This document shows positions 45,647 through 55,441 of a stretch of 64,000 bases of DNA, in pieces (positions within the stretch are counted from its first letter, which is position 1; every line of letters begins with the position of its first letter). The position numbers and the translations under genes are program-made. A model generated the notes under the pieces. It was not told the DNA's origin and ran no database searches. It saw nothing but the letters and a program-made list of their open reading frames with translations. The stretch is from Pseudorhodobacter antarcticus (GTDB taxonomy: Bacteria > Pseudomonadota > Alphaproteobacteria > Rhodobacterales > Rhodobacteraceae): NCBI GenBank assembly GCA_945860375.1, contig CAMAQR010000006.1, forward strand, positions 52,345 through 116,344, written 5' to 3'.

Positions 45647-46516
45647 ATGCCCCGTCCTGCTATCCTGAATTTTCATTTGGCCGCCACCAAGCGCGAACAA
45701 GCCGCTTCGGGCGAAGGCATCTTTGCCCTGATCGTCAAAGCCGTGCAGCAGGCCGGTTGGCAGGTTATCCTGCGCGACAAAGATGATCCGGTGGTTGGTG
45801 ACGGCTTCCATATCGTCTACAATACGGCAGTGTTAGAGCCACATTGCCTGTGTCTGCGCCGCTGTTACATGAACCCGTTCTGGCGGCTGGAAACCTCTAA
45901 CTACCGTTGGGACTGGGACGTCGCGGCCAAGACGTTTCCGGGCGGTTCGGGCAAGGAATGGTTCCCGAACCGTTGGCGTTCTCGGCTGTTTGGTGACACG
46001 CTTATACAGCCCGGCGATCATATCTTCATGCCGCTGCAAGGCAAATTGCTGGAACATCGACATTTCCAATCGCAAAGCCCGATGGATATGATCGCGACGA
46101 CTTTGGCCGCCGATCCAACCCGTCAGATCATCGCCACACTGCACCCACGCGAAACCTACAGCCCGCGTGAACTTGAAATGCTGGCGGGGTTTGGCGCGCG
46201 GTTCACTTTGTCAGACCGCCCATCCATCGACCTGCTGGCCGGTTGCGCTTATGTGGTCACCGAAAACTCCGCCATGGCTCTGACAGGGTTCTTCGCCAAG
46301 AAACCCGCTGTCCTGTTCGCCGAAATTGATTTTCACCACATCGCCGGGTCGGTGCCGCATCTTGGGGTGGCGAAGGCGTTTGCCACGATCCTCGACCCCA
46401 AACCCTACGCCGCCTATCTGCATTGGTTCTTCAAAGCGCAGGCGATGTCTGCGATCGACGAAAATGCCACAGCCCGCATTCAGACTCGGCTGCGAGAGCA
46501 CGGCTGGCCAATATAG
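45647..46516 (+). CDS. unrecognised 289-residue soluble protein, capsule-enzyme-like end
   Basis: I do not recognise the family with confidence. There is no signal peptide or clear membrane helix. The middle has an aromatic-rich piece, RCYMNPFWRLETSNYRWDWD. The C-terminal third (QIIATLHPRETYSPRELEML, YVVTENSAMALTGFFAKKPA, FAEIDFHHIAGSV) resembles the nucleotide-sugar-binding half of capsular polysaccharide or Kdo-type glycosyltransferases, in which a glutamate and asparagine-serine pair hold the donor. This is only a resemblance by eye. The gene is single, divergent from hslVU, and converges on trxA. Confidence 0.7.
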   Translation: MPRPAILNFHLAATKREQAASGEGIFALIVKAVQQAGWQVILRDKDDPVVGDGFHIVYNTAVLEPHCLCLRRCYMNPFWRLETSNYRWDWDVAAKTFPGGSGKEWFPNRWRSRLFGDTLIQPGDHIFMPLQGKLLEHRHFQSQSPMDMIATTLAADPTRQIIATLHPRETYSPRELEMLAGFGARFTLSDRPSIDLLAGCAYVVTENSAMALTGFFAKKPAVLFAEIDFHHIAGSVPHLGVAKAFATILDPKPYAAYLHWFFKAQAMSAIDENATARIQTRLREHGWPI

Positions 46517-46518
46517 AA

Positions 46519-46538
46519 GGCGCCCCAAATGGGACGCC
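46519..46538 (-). terminator. possible terminator between trxA and its neighbour
   Basis: GGCG/CGCC and CCC/GGG pair around an AAAT loop with one mismatch, between convergent stops. There is only a short TTCTAT on the minus-strand side. Confidence 0.35.
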
Positions 46539-46561
46539 CCAACATCCCCACGAAAGCCGGT

Positions 46562-46888
46562 TCAGATTGCCGATGCGATCCAGTTTGCCAAAGCCGCTTT
46601 CGGGGCCGCGCCGACCTTGTTCGACACCACTTCGCCGTTTTTGAACAAGAACAGCGAAGGAATACCGCGCACGCCCAAGGCTGCCGGGCTGTCGGGGTTT
46701 TCATCAACGTTGATCTTCACGATTTTGACCTTACCCGCATATTCGGCGGCCAACTCTTCCAAAGCTGGCCCGATCTGGCGGCAGGGGCCGCACCATTCGG
46801 CCCAGAAATCCACGACGACCGGAATGTCCGATTTGCGGACTTCGGCATCAAAAGTGGCATCGGTCACGGCAACGGTGTTGGCACCCAT
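46562..46888 (-). CDS. trxA: thioredoxin
   Basis: The general cytosolic disulfide reductant. The 108-residue product carries the active site [12 protein letters not shown] (Cys33, Cys36), [30 protein letters not shown] with the cis-proline, and a typical C-terminus. The start at 46888 has GGAGAT upstream. It lies 59 bases behind addA, the end of the tsaE-amgK-murU-addB-addA-trxA string. Confidence 0.95.
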   Translation of the reverse strand: MGANTVAVTDATFDAEVRKSDIPVVVDFWAEWCGPCRQIGPALEELAAEYAGKVKIVKINVDENPDSPAALGVRGIPSLFLFKNGEVVSNKVGAAPKAALANWIASAI

Positions 46889-46947
46889 GGCGGGATCTCC
46901 TGAAGGAAAGGTTCGGTCACAAAACCTATGGATGAGAGCGGCACTCG

Positions 46948-49900
46948 TCAAGGGTCCCGGACGCTATCTATCGTGGTGCGCGCCAAGGCCGCACTCACGA
47001 TGTCGGGATCAGCCGACATCAACAGCGCTCTGCGCGTCCATAGAATTGCGGTTTCAATCTGGCGCGTCGGGTAGATCTGGCGCAGCGCGCAGGCATAGGC
47101 CCCCAGTTGCCGCAACATTCCTTCCGGGATCTGTGCTGCGCTTTCGGGGATCAGGTGGTTGGATTTGAAGTCCACCGCCAACACTTTGGAGTCGGTGATG
47201 ATCAGGCGATCAACACTGCCATACAGCCTGTGGCCCCTCAGATCGGCGGTCACGGGCACCTCGGCCAGAGTTCCGGGGCCAAACAGATGCGCCAGATGCG
47301 GTGCGGTCAATACCAGCGTCGCCTCGGACAGCAGACTGGCGCAAAGTTTGGCATCCGGCACCAAAGCCGCCGCGATCATTGGCCAATCGGCCTGTGTCGC
47401 TTGTGGCAAATGCTCCAGCAACAGGTGCAATGCCGTGCCGCGCGCCTTTGCCTCGTCCTCGGTCGCACCTTCGGTTTCACCGGCCAAAGCCTTGGCCCCG
47501 CCCAAATCAGAAGGTGAAATCAATGGCAAGGGCCGCTGTGGATCGATCGCCGCAAGCGCGGACCATGCGGGCAAAACATAAGGTTCGGGCAGCGTCAGAG
47601 CCGCTTTTTGCGCATCCGCAGGCCACTCCCCGACCTGATACCGCAGTATACCGCCCACAGACCCAACGGCCCCGACCGCCTGCATCCCCTGCTGCACCAG
47701 CTGATACCATGCGCCCTCGGACTTTACCGTGCCTGCACCGGCCACAATCAGCCATGCGCGTGCCCGGGTCAGCGCCACATACAGCAATCGCAGGCTCTCC
47801 TGTTCGGTTTTGGCCCGTCGCGCCGCGCGCACTTGCACAATCGCATCAGGGCTGTCGTCGGCCCCGGTTTTCCACACCGGAACATCGCCGGGCAGCACGT
47901 AAATCTCGTCCCGGTCTTGTGGCTTGCGGTCGGCGGTGTCTGGCAGGATCACAATCGGCGCTTCCAACCCTTTGGCTCCATGCACGGTCATCACGCGAAT
48001 GCGGCGGCCTTCACTGTCCATTTGACGCTTGACCTCGATGTCGTCTGTTTCCAGCCAGATCTGGAATCCGGTCAGGCTTGGGATATCGTTGCGCTCATAG
48101 GCCAGCGCCTGCGACAGCAATTCATCGATGCCATCCTCGGCCTCCGGTCCCAAGCGCGCCAACAAGCGCCGGCGGCCATCATGGCGGGTCAGCGCGCGTT
48201 CGATCAGGTCAAACGGGCGCAGAAAATCAGCCTGATCACGTAGATCGGTCAGCATCGCCAGTGTCGCCGGATGATCGGTCCGGTTGCGCAGCGCTTCCCA
48301 CAGATATCCGTGGCGACCCTGCGCCAGATCATACAATTCGGCCTCGGTCCAGCAGCACAAGGGTGAACGCAGCAAAGCCGCCAACGACAGGTCATCTTCG
48401 GGCGTCGCCAGAAACGCTAACAGCACGGCCAGATCCTTGACCGCCAGTTCCGCGCCCAGTTTCAGCCGATCCGCGCCGGCGATGGGCAGATCAAGCTTCT
48501 TGCAGGCGCGGATGATCTCGGAAAATAGCGCAGATCGACGTTGCACCAGGATCAGAAAATCACCGGCATGAACCGGGCGACAGCCGGTGGCAGCCTCTTT
48601 GGCATCAACGGGAATCTGAACGCGCGCGTCGATCATCGCCTTGATTTCACGTGCGATTTTCTCTGCCAGCCGCGCTGAGTGGTGGGTTTCTGCGATCAGA
48701 TCAACGGGGTCTTCCCAGTTTTCATCCTTGTCGGCCTTGGTTGGTTCAATCAGTAGCCAAAGATCAACCCGGCCCGGCATTTGATCCTTGAAAGCGTGGT
48801 GCAACACAGAATCGCCCAAGGCTTGCGGAAAACGATTGCCAAAGGTTTCGTCCACCAGTCGCAGAATGGCCGGTGAGGACCGGAACGAATACTCAAGCGC
48901 AAGTGTTTGAAACTGCTGGCCCGCCGCGTTGAAGTTCTGCTGAAACAGCGCGTGTTTTTCGTCAAATGCGGCAACATCCGCGCCTTGAAACGAATAGATC
49001 GACTGCTTTTTATCGCCCACCACAAACAACGTCCGGCCACCGCTGCGCGTGCCCTCACCTGCCGTGAATTCCGCCGCCAGCAGTTCGATCACCCGCCACT
49101 GGTCGGGGCTGGTGTCTTGCGCTTCGTCCACCAGAATGTGGTCGATGCCACCATCCAGCCGGAACAGCACCCAAGCGGCCACGGACGGGTCGGTCAGCAA
49201 CCCTTTGGCGCGGGTGATCAGGTCGTCAAAGTCGAGCCAGCCGCGGTCAGCTTTGCGCCGGGCGTAAAGTGGTAGGAAAGCGGCGGCAAAGCGGTGAAGG
49301 ACGGTGGTTTTCTGCGCGGCTTGTAGGGCGATGCGACGCAGCCGCACGGCTTCAACCCGCAACATCAGGGCATCAAGTTGAGCCAGATCGTCGACAATTG
49401 CGGCTTGCGTCGCCTTGGTGGGAACCGTCCCGACTTTGGCTGTAAAGGGGGACTTTGCGCTGGACCCAGTCAGCAGCACGTCTTCCAGCACCAGCAAGGC
49501 CGCCATATCGGGCGGGTCAAATGACAGGCCGATCAACGTGGCTGCGGTCTTGGCATCGGTCTTGCTGCCCGCCGCAAATGCCGGCAGAATTTTGGCAAAC
49601 AGCGCTGCCTCATGGCCCAGAAACACGTCGGCCAAGATCGCGGCAACGCTTTCACCCATTGGCACGCCAAAAAGACCGCGCGCCTGTGCTTCGGTCAGCG
49701 GTGTCGCAAAGCCCGCGCGTTTTCCCGCCACCTGTTCCATCAAAGCGGTGAAATCCTCGCCGGTGTAGGCGCGGGCAACTTCGGTCATCACTCCGGGTGC
49801 TGCCGTTTCCGCCATCTCCTCGACAATTCTGGCGCGCAGCAGACGTGAGGCGCGGTCATCCAACTCAGTGAACTGCGGCGACACCCCGGCCTCCAGCGGA

Positions 49901-50301
49901 AAGCGGCGCAGCAGCGTGGCGCAAAAGCTGTGGATGGTCTGGATGCGCAAACCGCCGGGCATTTCAATCGCGCGGGCGAACAGCTGCCGCGCCTTGGCCA
50001 ACGCGCCGGGTGCGTGGCGGCCCTCATCCCCCAACTCGGCCAGTGCCGCGTGCAAATCGGCGTCGGGCTTCATCGCCCACTCCCCCAGCCGACGGAACAG
50101 ACGGTTCTGCATCTCGGTCGCGGCGGCTTTGGTGTATGTCAAGCACAGGATGTGCTGCGGCTGAACCCCGGCCAGCAACAGTCGCGCCACGCGGTCGGTC
50201 AGCACGCGGGTTTTGCCCGATCCGGCATTGGCTGAAAGCCAGGTTGTCGCGGTGGGGGTAGAGGCCTGAACCTGCCGTTCAGAGGCGTCGTTGCGGTTCA
50301 T
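46948..50301 (-). CDS. addA: double-strand break repair helicase-nuclease AddA
   Basis: The helicase/nuclease subunit of AddAB, which processes DNA ends for RecA. The 1117-residue product has UvrD-type Walker [72 protein letters not shown] and [15 protein letters not shown]. The C-terminal RecB-like nuclease domain has [20 protein letters not shown], where Asp and Lys are the metal-site residues. ATG at 50301 overlaps the addB stop (ATGA). Confidence 0.95.
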   Translation of the reverse strand: MNRNDASERQVQASTPTATTWLSANAGSGKTRVLTDRVARLLLAGVQPQHILCLTYTKAAATEMQNRLFRRLGEWAMKPDADLHAALAELGDEGRHAPGALAKARQLFARAIEMPGGLRIQTIHSFCATLLRRFPLEAGVSPQFTELDDRASRLLRARIVEEMAETAAPGVMTEVARAYTGEDFTALMEQVAGKRAGFATPLTEAQARGLFGVPMGESVAAILADVFLGHEAALFAKILPAFAAGSKTDAKTAATLIGLSFDPPDMAALLVLEDVLLTGSSAKSPFTAKVGTVPTKATQAAIVDDLAQLDALMLRVEAVRLRRIALQAAQKTTVLHRFAAAFLPLYARRKADRGWLDFDDLITRAKGLLTDPSVAAWVLFRLDGGIDHILVDEAQDTSPDQWRVIELLAAEFTAGEGTRSGGRTLFVVGDKKQSIYSFQGADVAAFDEKHALFQQNFNAAGQQFQTLALEYSFRSSPAILRLVDETFGNRFPQALGDSVLHHAFKDQMPGRVDLWLLIEPTKADKDENWEDPVDLIAETHHSARLAEKIAREIKAMIDARVQIPVDAKEAATGCRPVHAGDFLILVQRRSALFSEIIRACKKLDLPIAGADRLKLGAELAVKDLAVLLAFLATPEDDLSLAALLRSPLCCWTEAELYDLAQGRHGYLWEALRNRTDHPATLAMLTDLRDQADFLRPFDLIERALTRHDGRRRLLARLGPEAEDGIDELLSQALAYERNDIPSLTGFQIWLETDDIEVKRQMDSEGRRIRVMTVHGAKGLEAPIVILPDTADRKPQDRDEIYVLPGDVPVWKTGADDSPDAIVQVRAARRAKTEQESLRLLYVALTRARAWLIVAGAGTVKSEGAWYQLVQQGMQAVGAVGSVGGILRYQVGEWPADAQKAALTLPEPYVLPAWSALAAIDPQRPLPLISPSDLGGAKALAGETEGATEDEAKARGTALHLLLEHLPQATQADWPMIAAALVPDAKLCASLLSEATLVLTAPHLAHLFGPGTLAEVPVTADLRGHRLYGSVDRLIITDSKVLAVDFKSNHLIPESAAQIPEGMLRQLGAYACALRQIYPTRQIETAILWTRRALLMSADPDIVSAALARTTIDSVRDP

Positions 50302-53240
50302 GGCGCGTCCTTTGACCCAACGGTTTCGGGCTGCGCGCGGTCCGACATCTGCCATTCGCCAAAGCGGGAAAGATGATCATAATCGCCGGGATAGGTCGTC
50401 TCGAACACCGCACGGCGGGCGGTGTAGCCGGTGGTGCGGGTCAGATAGCGGCCGATCAGTGTGACCAGCTTGCTCCACTCTTGCGCCAGAAGTTCAGATG
50501 TCATGTCGGTGTCCACCACCTTTTCGCCGGCGCCAAGGCCGATATAGCTGATTTTAGCCACATCCGATGGACCCAGACCCGCAAAGCCGCCGCGTTCGGC
50601 CATTGCGGCCGCAAGCAGCAGTTGCTTTTCATAGGCGCGTTGCTGCGCCTCCGTCGGTGGGCTGCCGGTTTTGTAGTCGATCATCTGCAAGCGACCATCG
50701 GGCAGGCGGTCTATCCGGTCGGGAGTGCCGTAAAGGGTGAAGGGCAGCGGTGTTAAGGGCGCCGACCCCACGGCTTCCACCGCCAAAGATATGCCGCCAT
50801 GTTTGCCGTCCTGCGTCAGAAAGTGATCGGCAGCCCGGTCGAGCCGCGCCAGCCAAAGCGAGCGGGCGGCGGGGAAGGGGGTTTGCTCGGCCAAGACGAC
50901 GGCGGCAATGGCCAGCAGGCGGCGGCGGGCCTCCGTTCGGGTTTCCACCTCGGGGCGGGTTTTCACAAACCGCTCCAGCACCTCATGCACCACCATGCCG
51001 CGGTCGCGTGGATCGGGGGCGGCCAGCAATGGGTCCAGCGGGTAAAGTTTCAGGATGTGGCGCGCATAAATCGCATAGGGGTCGCGGATCAGGCGCGCGA
51101 TGTTGGTCAGCGACAGCCGGTCAGGGCGGGCTGCAACCGGTGGGCGCGGGGCCGGGCGATGCGCGGGCTTCAGCCGCGGATCAGCGATCATCTGCGGCGT
51201 TGGCCGTTCCAAAGCCTGTGCCATCGTCAACCACGCGGCCCCACGCGCCCGCATCTGGGCCAAAGCTGCCGGACCTTCCGGCGCAGGCAACCCCTCCATC
51301 AGGTTCATCAGCCGGTTCAGCCAGCGCGACGGCACGGTTTCCGCCTCTGCGTTACGGGTGGCGCGGGTCAGCACCACGCGGGGAGCGGCGATGGCCTGCT
51401 GATAATCATGCGCCGAAAGGCCGATCTGGCGTTCTGGCAACAACAGAGCCGCATTCTTGCGCATGGACCGATTAAGCCACGGGTCTGGCGCGGGCAGTTT
51501 CGGCCAGACGGAATCGTTCAGACCACCAAGGATCACCAGATCAGCCCCCTGCACGCGGGCCTCCAATGTGCCCCATATCATGATATTGGGGTGGCTCTGC
51601 ACAGACTCGCGCACCTCGCCTTCGTTCACCAAAGCATCGAAAAGATCACGATAGGCGGCGGCAGTAAAACCACCGCCGTGCTGGGCCTCGTCGGCCAGAT
51701 TGTCCATCAGGGCCAGCGCCGCCAGCCCCGCTTCTTTGTCCCACAATCCCCCCGAACCTGTGGGCGCTGTGCCGCGCGCCAAGGCTTCGGCAAGGCGGCG
51801 ATGCTGGCTGACATGGTCGGTGAGGGGCCGGTTGCCGACAGTTTCCAACCCCTCCAATGCCCCGGCCAGAAAAGTGGCCCAGTCCTGAATGCCGTCGTCT
51901 GATCGCGTCTGCGCCCAAGACATCAGGTCCGCCCCGGTGGGAAAACTTGGGCCATATTTGCGGAGCTTCAACTCCAGATGCCGCGTGAACAACAGGTGCC
52001 TGCCGCGCGCGCCCGACGCGGTCAAAGGATGCTTCAACAGCGTCAACAAACGGTCTGCTGTCAACTTCTCGCCCATTAGGCCAGCCACATGCCGCAAAAA
52101 CCGCCCCGGTGCAGACAGGGCCAGCGGACGTCCGGCGCTGTCATCTGGCAGGATCGCCCAACGGTCCAGTGCGGCGGTGACTTGGCGGGTCAAGTTGCGG
52201 TCCGGTGAAATCAACGCAACCTTGGTGCCGGTTTCGGCAGCTTCGCGCAGAATCAGGGCAATCGCCAAGGCCTCGGCGCGGGGCGACTGTGCCTCAATCA
52301 GCGTGATGTCCCGCACAGCTTTGGGCAGGAGTGGCAGGTTTGGGCCTTCAACCAGCCATTGATCAGTGACGGGGGCAGGGCGTAAAGACAGAGAAATCAG
52401 ACGGTTGCGGTCAGGATCGGGTGCCGCGATGTTGCGCCACGGGTGAACATCGCTGGGCGCGATGGCAAGCAGGTCCATCAGATGCCGGAAGCGATACTGC
52501 GGATGATCTTCGGCCGTCAGCGCATCATCCATCGCCGACCAAACGGTGGCTGGCGTGTCAAAATCAAAGCCCGGCAGCACCAAGGCCCCCCGTGGCAACC
52601 GCGCAACGGCTTGCATGAACAGCGCCGTCGTGCCCCGTGATGCGGTTGACCCTGCAACCAGAACCGGGTCTTGCGGCGGGGCGATCGCCCATCGCTCGGC
52701 CAACTGCATCACCGCCAGACGCTGCAGGGCTTCGGCGTTCAGCGATGTGGCAAACAGGGGCGCGACGATGGACAGAAAGGTCTGCGTCCTCTCCCAGTGT
52801 TTGGAGTGGTTGGACACGTCCAGCCCCGCAATCGCCCGCGGCGCAACGCCCTCACTTTGCATCTCGCCGATCAAGGTGGCGAGGCTGTCGGCCAGATCGT
52901 AAAGTGCCGCGCGGGGGGCCAGGTCCGGCTGCGCATCCAGCAGACCGGCGATCAGTTTCGCCAGCTCGAGCCGCAGGCGCAGCGGTGGAATGGCTGCGGG
53001 CAGAGCAAGGCCAGGGTCCTGCGCCAGATCCGTCACCAGACGCAGGCGCGGCAGAAAATGCGCACCCTGCTGGGTGAACAGGTCAATGACGCGGCGACGC
53101 ATACGCGCTGTGTTCAGGTAAAGCGTGACGCGGGCCATCGATTCTGGTGGTCGGTCGGCCATACGGTCGGTCAGGCCCGCGACCAGATGTGCCGGAAAAT
53201 CCGCTCCGGGGGGAAGGGCAAAGACGCCTGACCTAAACAT
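50298..53240 (-). CDS. addB: double-strand break repair protein AddB
   Basis: The second subunit of AddAB. The 980-residue product has a degenerate helicase-like core without a clear Walker A, which fits alphaproteobacterial AddB. LVILGGLNDSVWPKLPAPDPWLNR is a family block. A C-terminal nuclease domain carries VHEVLERF and GTPDRIDRLPDGRLQMIDYK (Asp, Asp, Lys metal-site residues). The start at 53240 (MFRSGVFALPPGADF) overlaps the murU stop by 8 bases; upstream residues in the same frame have no support. Confidence 0.93.
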   Translation of the reverse strand: MFRSGVFALPPGADFPAHLVAGLTDRMADRPPESMARVTLYLNTARMRRRVIDLFTQQGAHFLPRLRLVTDLAQDPGLALPAAIPPLRLRLELAKLIAGLLDAQPDLAPRAALYDLADSLATLIGEMQSEGVAPRAIAGLDVSNHSKHWERTQTFLSIVAPLFATSLNAEALQRLAVMQLAERWAIAPPQDPVLVAGSTASRGTTALFMQAVARLPRGALVLPGFDFDTPATVWSAMDDALTAEDHPQYRFRHLMDLLAIAPSDVHPWRNIAAPDPDRNRLISLSLRPAPVTDQWLVEGPNLPLLPKAVRDITLIEAQSPRAEALAIALILREAAETGTKVALISPDRNLTRQVTAALDRWAILPDDSAGRPLALSAPGRFLRHVAGLMGEKLTADRLLTLLKHPLTASGARGRHLLFTRHLELKLRKYGPSFPTGADLMSWAQTRSDDGIQDWATFLAGALEGLETVGNRPLTDHVSQHRRLAEALARGTAPTGSGGLWDKEAGLAALALMDNLADEAQHGGGFTAAAYRDLFDALVNEGEVRESVQSHPNIMIWGTLEARVQGADLVILGGLNDSVWPKLPAPDPWLNRSMRKNAALLLPERQIGLSAHDYQQAIAAPRVVLTRATRNAEAETVPSRWLNRLMNLMEGLPAPEGPAALAQMRARGAAWLTMAQALERPTPQMIADPRLKPAHRPAPRPPVAARPDRLSLTNIARLIRDPYAIYARHILKLYPLDPLLAAPDPRDRGMVVHEVLERFVKTRPEVETRTEARRRLLAIAAVVLAEQTPFPAARSLWLARLDRAADHFLTQDGKHGGISLAVEAVGSAPLTPLPFTLYGTPDRIDRLPDGRLQMIDYKTGSPPTEAQQRAYEKQLLLAAAMAERGGFAGLGPSDVAKISYIGLGAGEKVVDTDMTSELLAQEWSKLVTLIGRYLTRTTGYTARRAVFETTYPGDYDHLSRFGEWQMSDRAQPETVGSKDAP

Positions 53241-53928
53241 CGGCGCTCGCCAAAAGCGCCTCGGCGGTCTGGATGCCTTCGGGGCTGCCCACATCACACC
53301 AGCCACCTTTGTGAAGGAAGCCGTAAGCGCGGCCTTTTGCGATCAGGTCATCCCATGGACGGTTGAGGGAAAAAACAGGCTCTGATATAGCCAAAAGTGC
53401 CGAAGGTTGGATGATAAGCGCGCCCAAATAGACCGGGCCCACAACCCCATTTGCGCGAGAAATCCGGCCATCGGGTGCCAAGATAAAATCGCCACTCCCC
53501 TTGTGGCCCAGCGCCTGATCCGGCGGCAGCAGCAACAAAAGCGCATCCATCTTGTCGCCATCCCATGCCGCCATCAATTGGCTGAGCGGGTTCACCCCCG
53601 TCCAAACGGCATCAGTGTTCAACGCCATAACCGGACCGTGGCCCATCAGTGGCAAAGCGGCCCGCAAGCCACCGCCGGTTTCAAGAATTTGCGCGCGCTC
53701 CCACGACAGGGCAATGGTGCGATTGGCAAGATGGGCGGCGATCTGGTCGCCAAGGTAATGCAGGTTGATGACGGTTTGGGTCACACCCGCCGCATCGGCC
53801 ACAGCCAAAGCATGATCCAACAGTGGTCTGCCGGACACCGGAATAAGCGGCTTTGGTCGATGCGCCGTCAGCGCCCCCATCCGGGTGCCAAAGCCTGCGG
53901 CAAACAGCATCAACGGAAATGGCCGCAT
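53233..53928 (-). CDS. murU: N-acetylmuramate-1-phosphate uridylyltransferase (MurU-like)
   Basis: Makes UDP-MurNAc from MurNAc-1-phosphate in the cell-wall recycling route that bypasses fosfomycin-sensitive synthesis. The 231-residue nucleotidyltransferase has LFAAGFGTRMGALTAHRPKP with the G-x-G-T-R and PKP residues, the metal-binding aspartate in MALNTDAVWTG, and GDFILAPDG. The start at 53928 overlaps amgK by 19 bases. The function is assigned largely from the directly preceding sugar-kinase gene, the known amgK-murU pairing; another sugar-1-phosphate is possible. Confidence 0.85.
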   Translation of the reverse strand: MRPFPLMLFAAGFGTRMGALTAHRPKPLIPVSGRPLLDHALAVADAAGVTQTVINLHYLGDQIAAHLANRTIALSWERAQILETGGGLRAALPLMGHGPVMALNTDAVWTGVNPLSQLMAAWDGDKMDALLLLLPPDQALGHKGSGDFILAPDGRISRANGVVGPVYLGALIIQPSALLAISEPVFSLNRPWDDLIAKGRAYGFLHKGGWCDVGSPEGIQTAEALLASADV

Positions 53929-54920
53929 TGGGAACCTATCTTGGCAAGGGCTTCTGGGGTGGGTTCGGGCAACAGCCTTGCGCAAATCTGGGCCAGCGGT
54001 GCCAGCGCGGGCTTGGCCAGATTGGTCTGTAACTGCCGCCAGACACGGGGGATCAGCGCGACATAACCAGGTTTTGCGGCCACAAGACACAGGCGGGCGA
54101 AAATCCCAAGAATGCGCAGGGCGCGCTGTGCGCCCAAAACCGCATAGGCAGTTTCGAAATCCTGCGCGGATACGCCTGTGGACGCAATGAAACGCTTGAT
54201 CGTCACAGCCTCTGTTTCACGTAAAACATCGCGGCGCGCGTCTTGAAGCAACGATACCAGATCATAACCGGGCTGGCCCATCTGCGCCAACTGAAAGTCC
54301 AGCAGACCAACCTTGGCCAACCCCTCGCGTTGCGGCAACCACAGCAGATTCTCGGCGTGGAAGTCGCGCAAGATCATCACGCGCGGACCGTCCGCATGGG
54401 TTGCCATCAGATCAGACAGCGCGTTGCGAAAGTCAGCCGGATCGGTGTGGTCGCCTGAGATCGCAAAGCGATACCAGGCCAGCGCATGGCAAGCCGCCTC
54501 AGCCCAGTCTGTGGCTTGCAAGTTTGGCAAGCCGATTGGGGCGGGGTGGCTTTGCAAGTGGATCAGCGCATCGGCCGCGGCTGCATAAAGGGCTGGCTCA
54601 AGCTCTGGGCTTTTGACAATAAGTTTGGCGAACACGCCATCTCCAAAATCCTCAAGCAGCAAGAAGCCATTGTCCAAGTCCTGCGCCAAACAGCGCGGAG
54701 CTGACAGTCCAAGCCCTGAAAGATGAGCGGCGATGTGGAGGAAAACGGCGGGGTCATCGCCCTTACCGGGAGGCGCGTCCATCAGAACCGCCGTTTCACC
54801 GGTCCGGGTCAGCCGATCATAACTGCGGTCTGACGCATCCCCGGCCAGAAAGCGCCGGTTGCCGCCGCCCCAACCGGCGTGGTCCAAAAACTGTTGCGAA
54901 AGGCTGGTGCGGTCAGTCAT
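53910..54920 (-). CDS. amgK: anomeric sugar kinase AmgK (aminoglycoside phosphotransferase fold)
   Basis: AmgK phosphorylates MurNAc or GlcNAc at the anomeric carbon. The 336-residue product has the phosphotransferase fold: NRRFLAGDASDRSYDRLTR (nucleotide-binding loop), the catalytic MILRDFHAENLLWLPQ and LLDFQLAQMGQPGYDLVSLL, with the metal-binding aspartate. Position between tsaE and murU matches the known recycling pair. It overlaps tsaE by 8 bases and murU by 19. A near-parS sequence is inside it. Confidence 0.87.
   Translation of the reverse strand: MTDRTSLSQQFLDHAGWGGGNRRFLAGDASDRSYDRLTRTGETAVLMDAPPGKGDDPAVFLHIAAHLSGLGLSAPRCLAQDLDNGFLLLEDFGDGVFAKLIVKSPELEPALYAAAADALIHLQSHPAPIGLPNLQATDWAEAACHALAWYRFAISGDHTDPADFRNALSDLMATHADGPRVMILRDFHAENLLWLPQREGLAKVGLLDFQLAQMGQPGYDLVSLLQDARRDVLRETEAVTIKRFIASTGVSAQDFETAYAVLGAQRALRILGIFARLCLVAAKPGYVALIPRVWRQLQTNLAKPALAPLAQICARLLPEPTPEALAKIGSQCGHFR
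54213..54228. other. parS-like sequence with one mismatch inside amgK
   Basis: TGTTTCACGTAAAACA differs from the consensus only at position 11 (G to A). It is 18 kb right of the candidate origin and may be chance or a decayed site. Confidence 0.35.
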
Positions 54921-55395
54921 CTGCTGCCCAGTCTGACGCCAAATCGGTCAGCAATGCCGATGGCACTTTGCTGGAAATCTGCGCCAATCGACCCTCCCCT
55001 GACCCCGCGAGTTTTACTGACAGAGCGGTCTGTGGGGTCAGCTTCCCCAACCGATCCGGCCATTCGATCAGGCAGATGGCATGCGCAAAAGCCTCTTCCA
55101 GACCCAACTCCAGCACCTCGTCCGGGTGCGACAGCCGGTACAAGTCTGCATGCCAAATCTCAACATCGGCCTGATAGGTTTGCACCAAAGTGAACGTGGG
55201 CGACGGCACATCTTCAAACCGCCCAAGCCGCGCGCGGATCAAGGCGCGGGCCAGATGGCTTTTGCCCGCCCCAATCGGACCGGACAGCAGCACACAATCA
55301 CCCGCTTGCAGGTGTTCGGCCAGCCATTCGCCCAGCCGTTCGGTCGCCGCCGGATCCGGCAGAGATATGGTTACAACGTCGGGTTCCAAGCTCAT
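54913..55395 (-). CDS. tsaE: tRNA threonylcarbamoyladenosine biosynthesis ATPase TsaE
   Basis: An ATPase needed with TsaB and TsaD for t6A37 modification of ANN-reading tRNAs. The 160-residue product has Walker A LLSGPIGAGKSHLARALI, a switch region DVPSPTFTLVQTY, HADLYRLSHPDEVLELGLEE and LIEWPDRLG, all family hallmarks. It is the first of the tsaE-amgK-murU-addB-addA genes, which all overlap, and lies 46 bases behind the PAS-domain protein gene. Confidence 0.94.
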   Translation of the reverse strand: MSLEPDVVTISLPDPAATERLGEWLAEHLQAGDCVLLSGPIGAGKSHLARALIRARLGRFEDVPSPTFTLVQTYQADVEIWHADLYRLSHPDEVLELGLEEAFAHAICLIEWPDRLGKLTPQTALSVKLAGSGEGRLAQISSKVPSALLTDLASDWAADD

Positions 55396-55441
55396 GCTCC
55401 GAGTCTACCTTGCCCAACCGCAACCGCAAGCTGGGAAAGGC

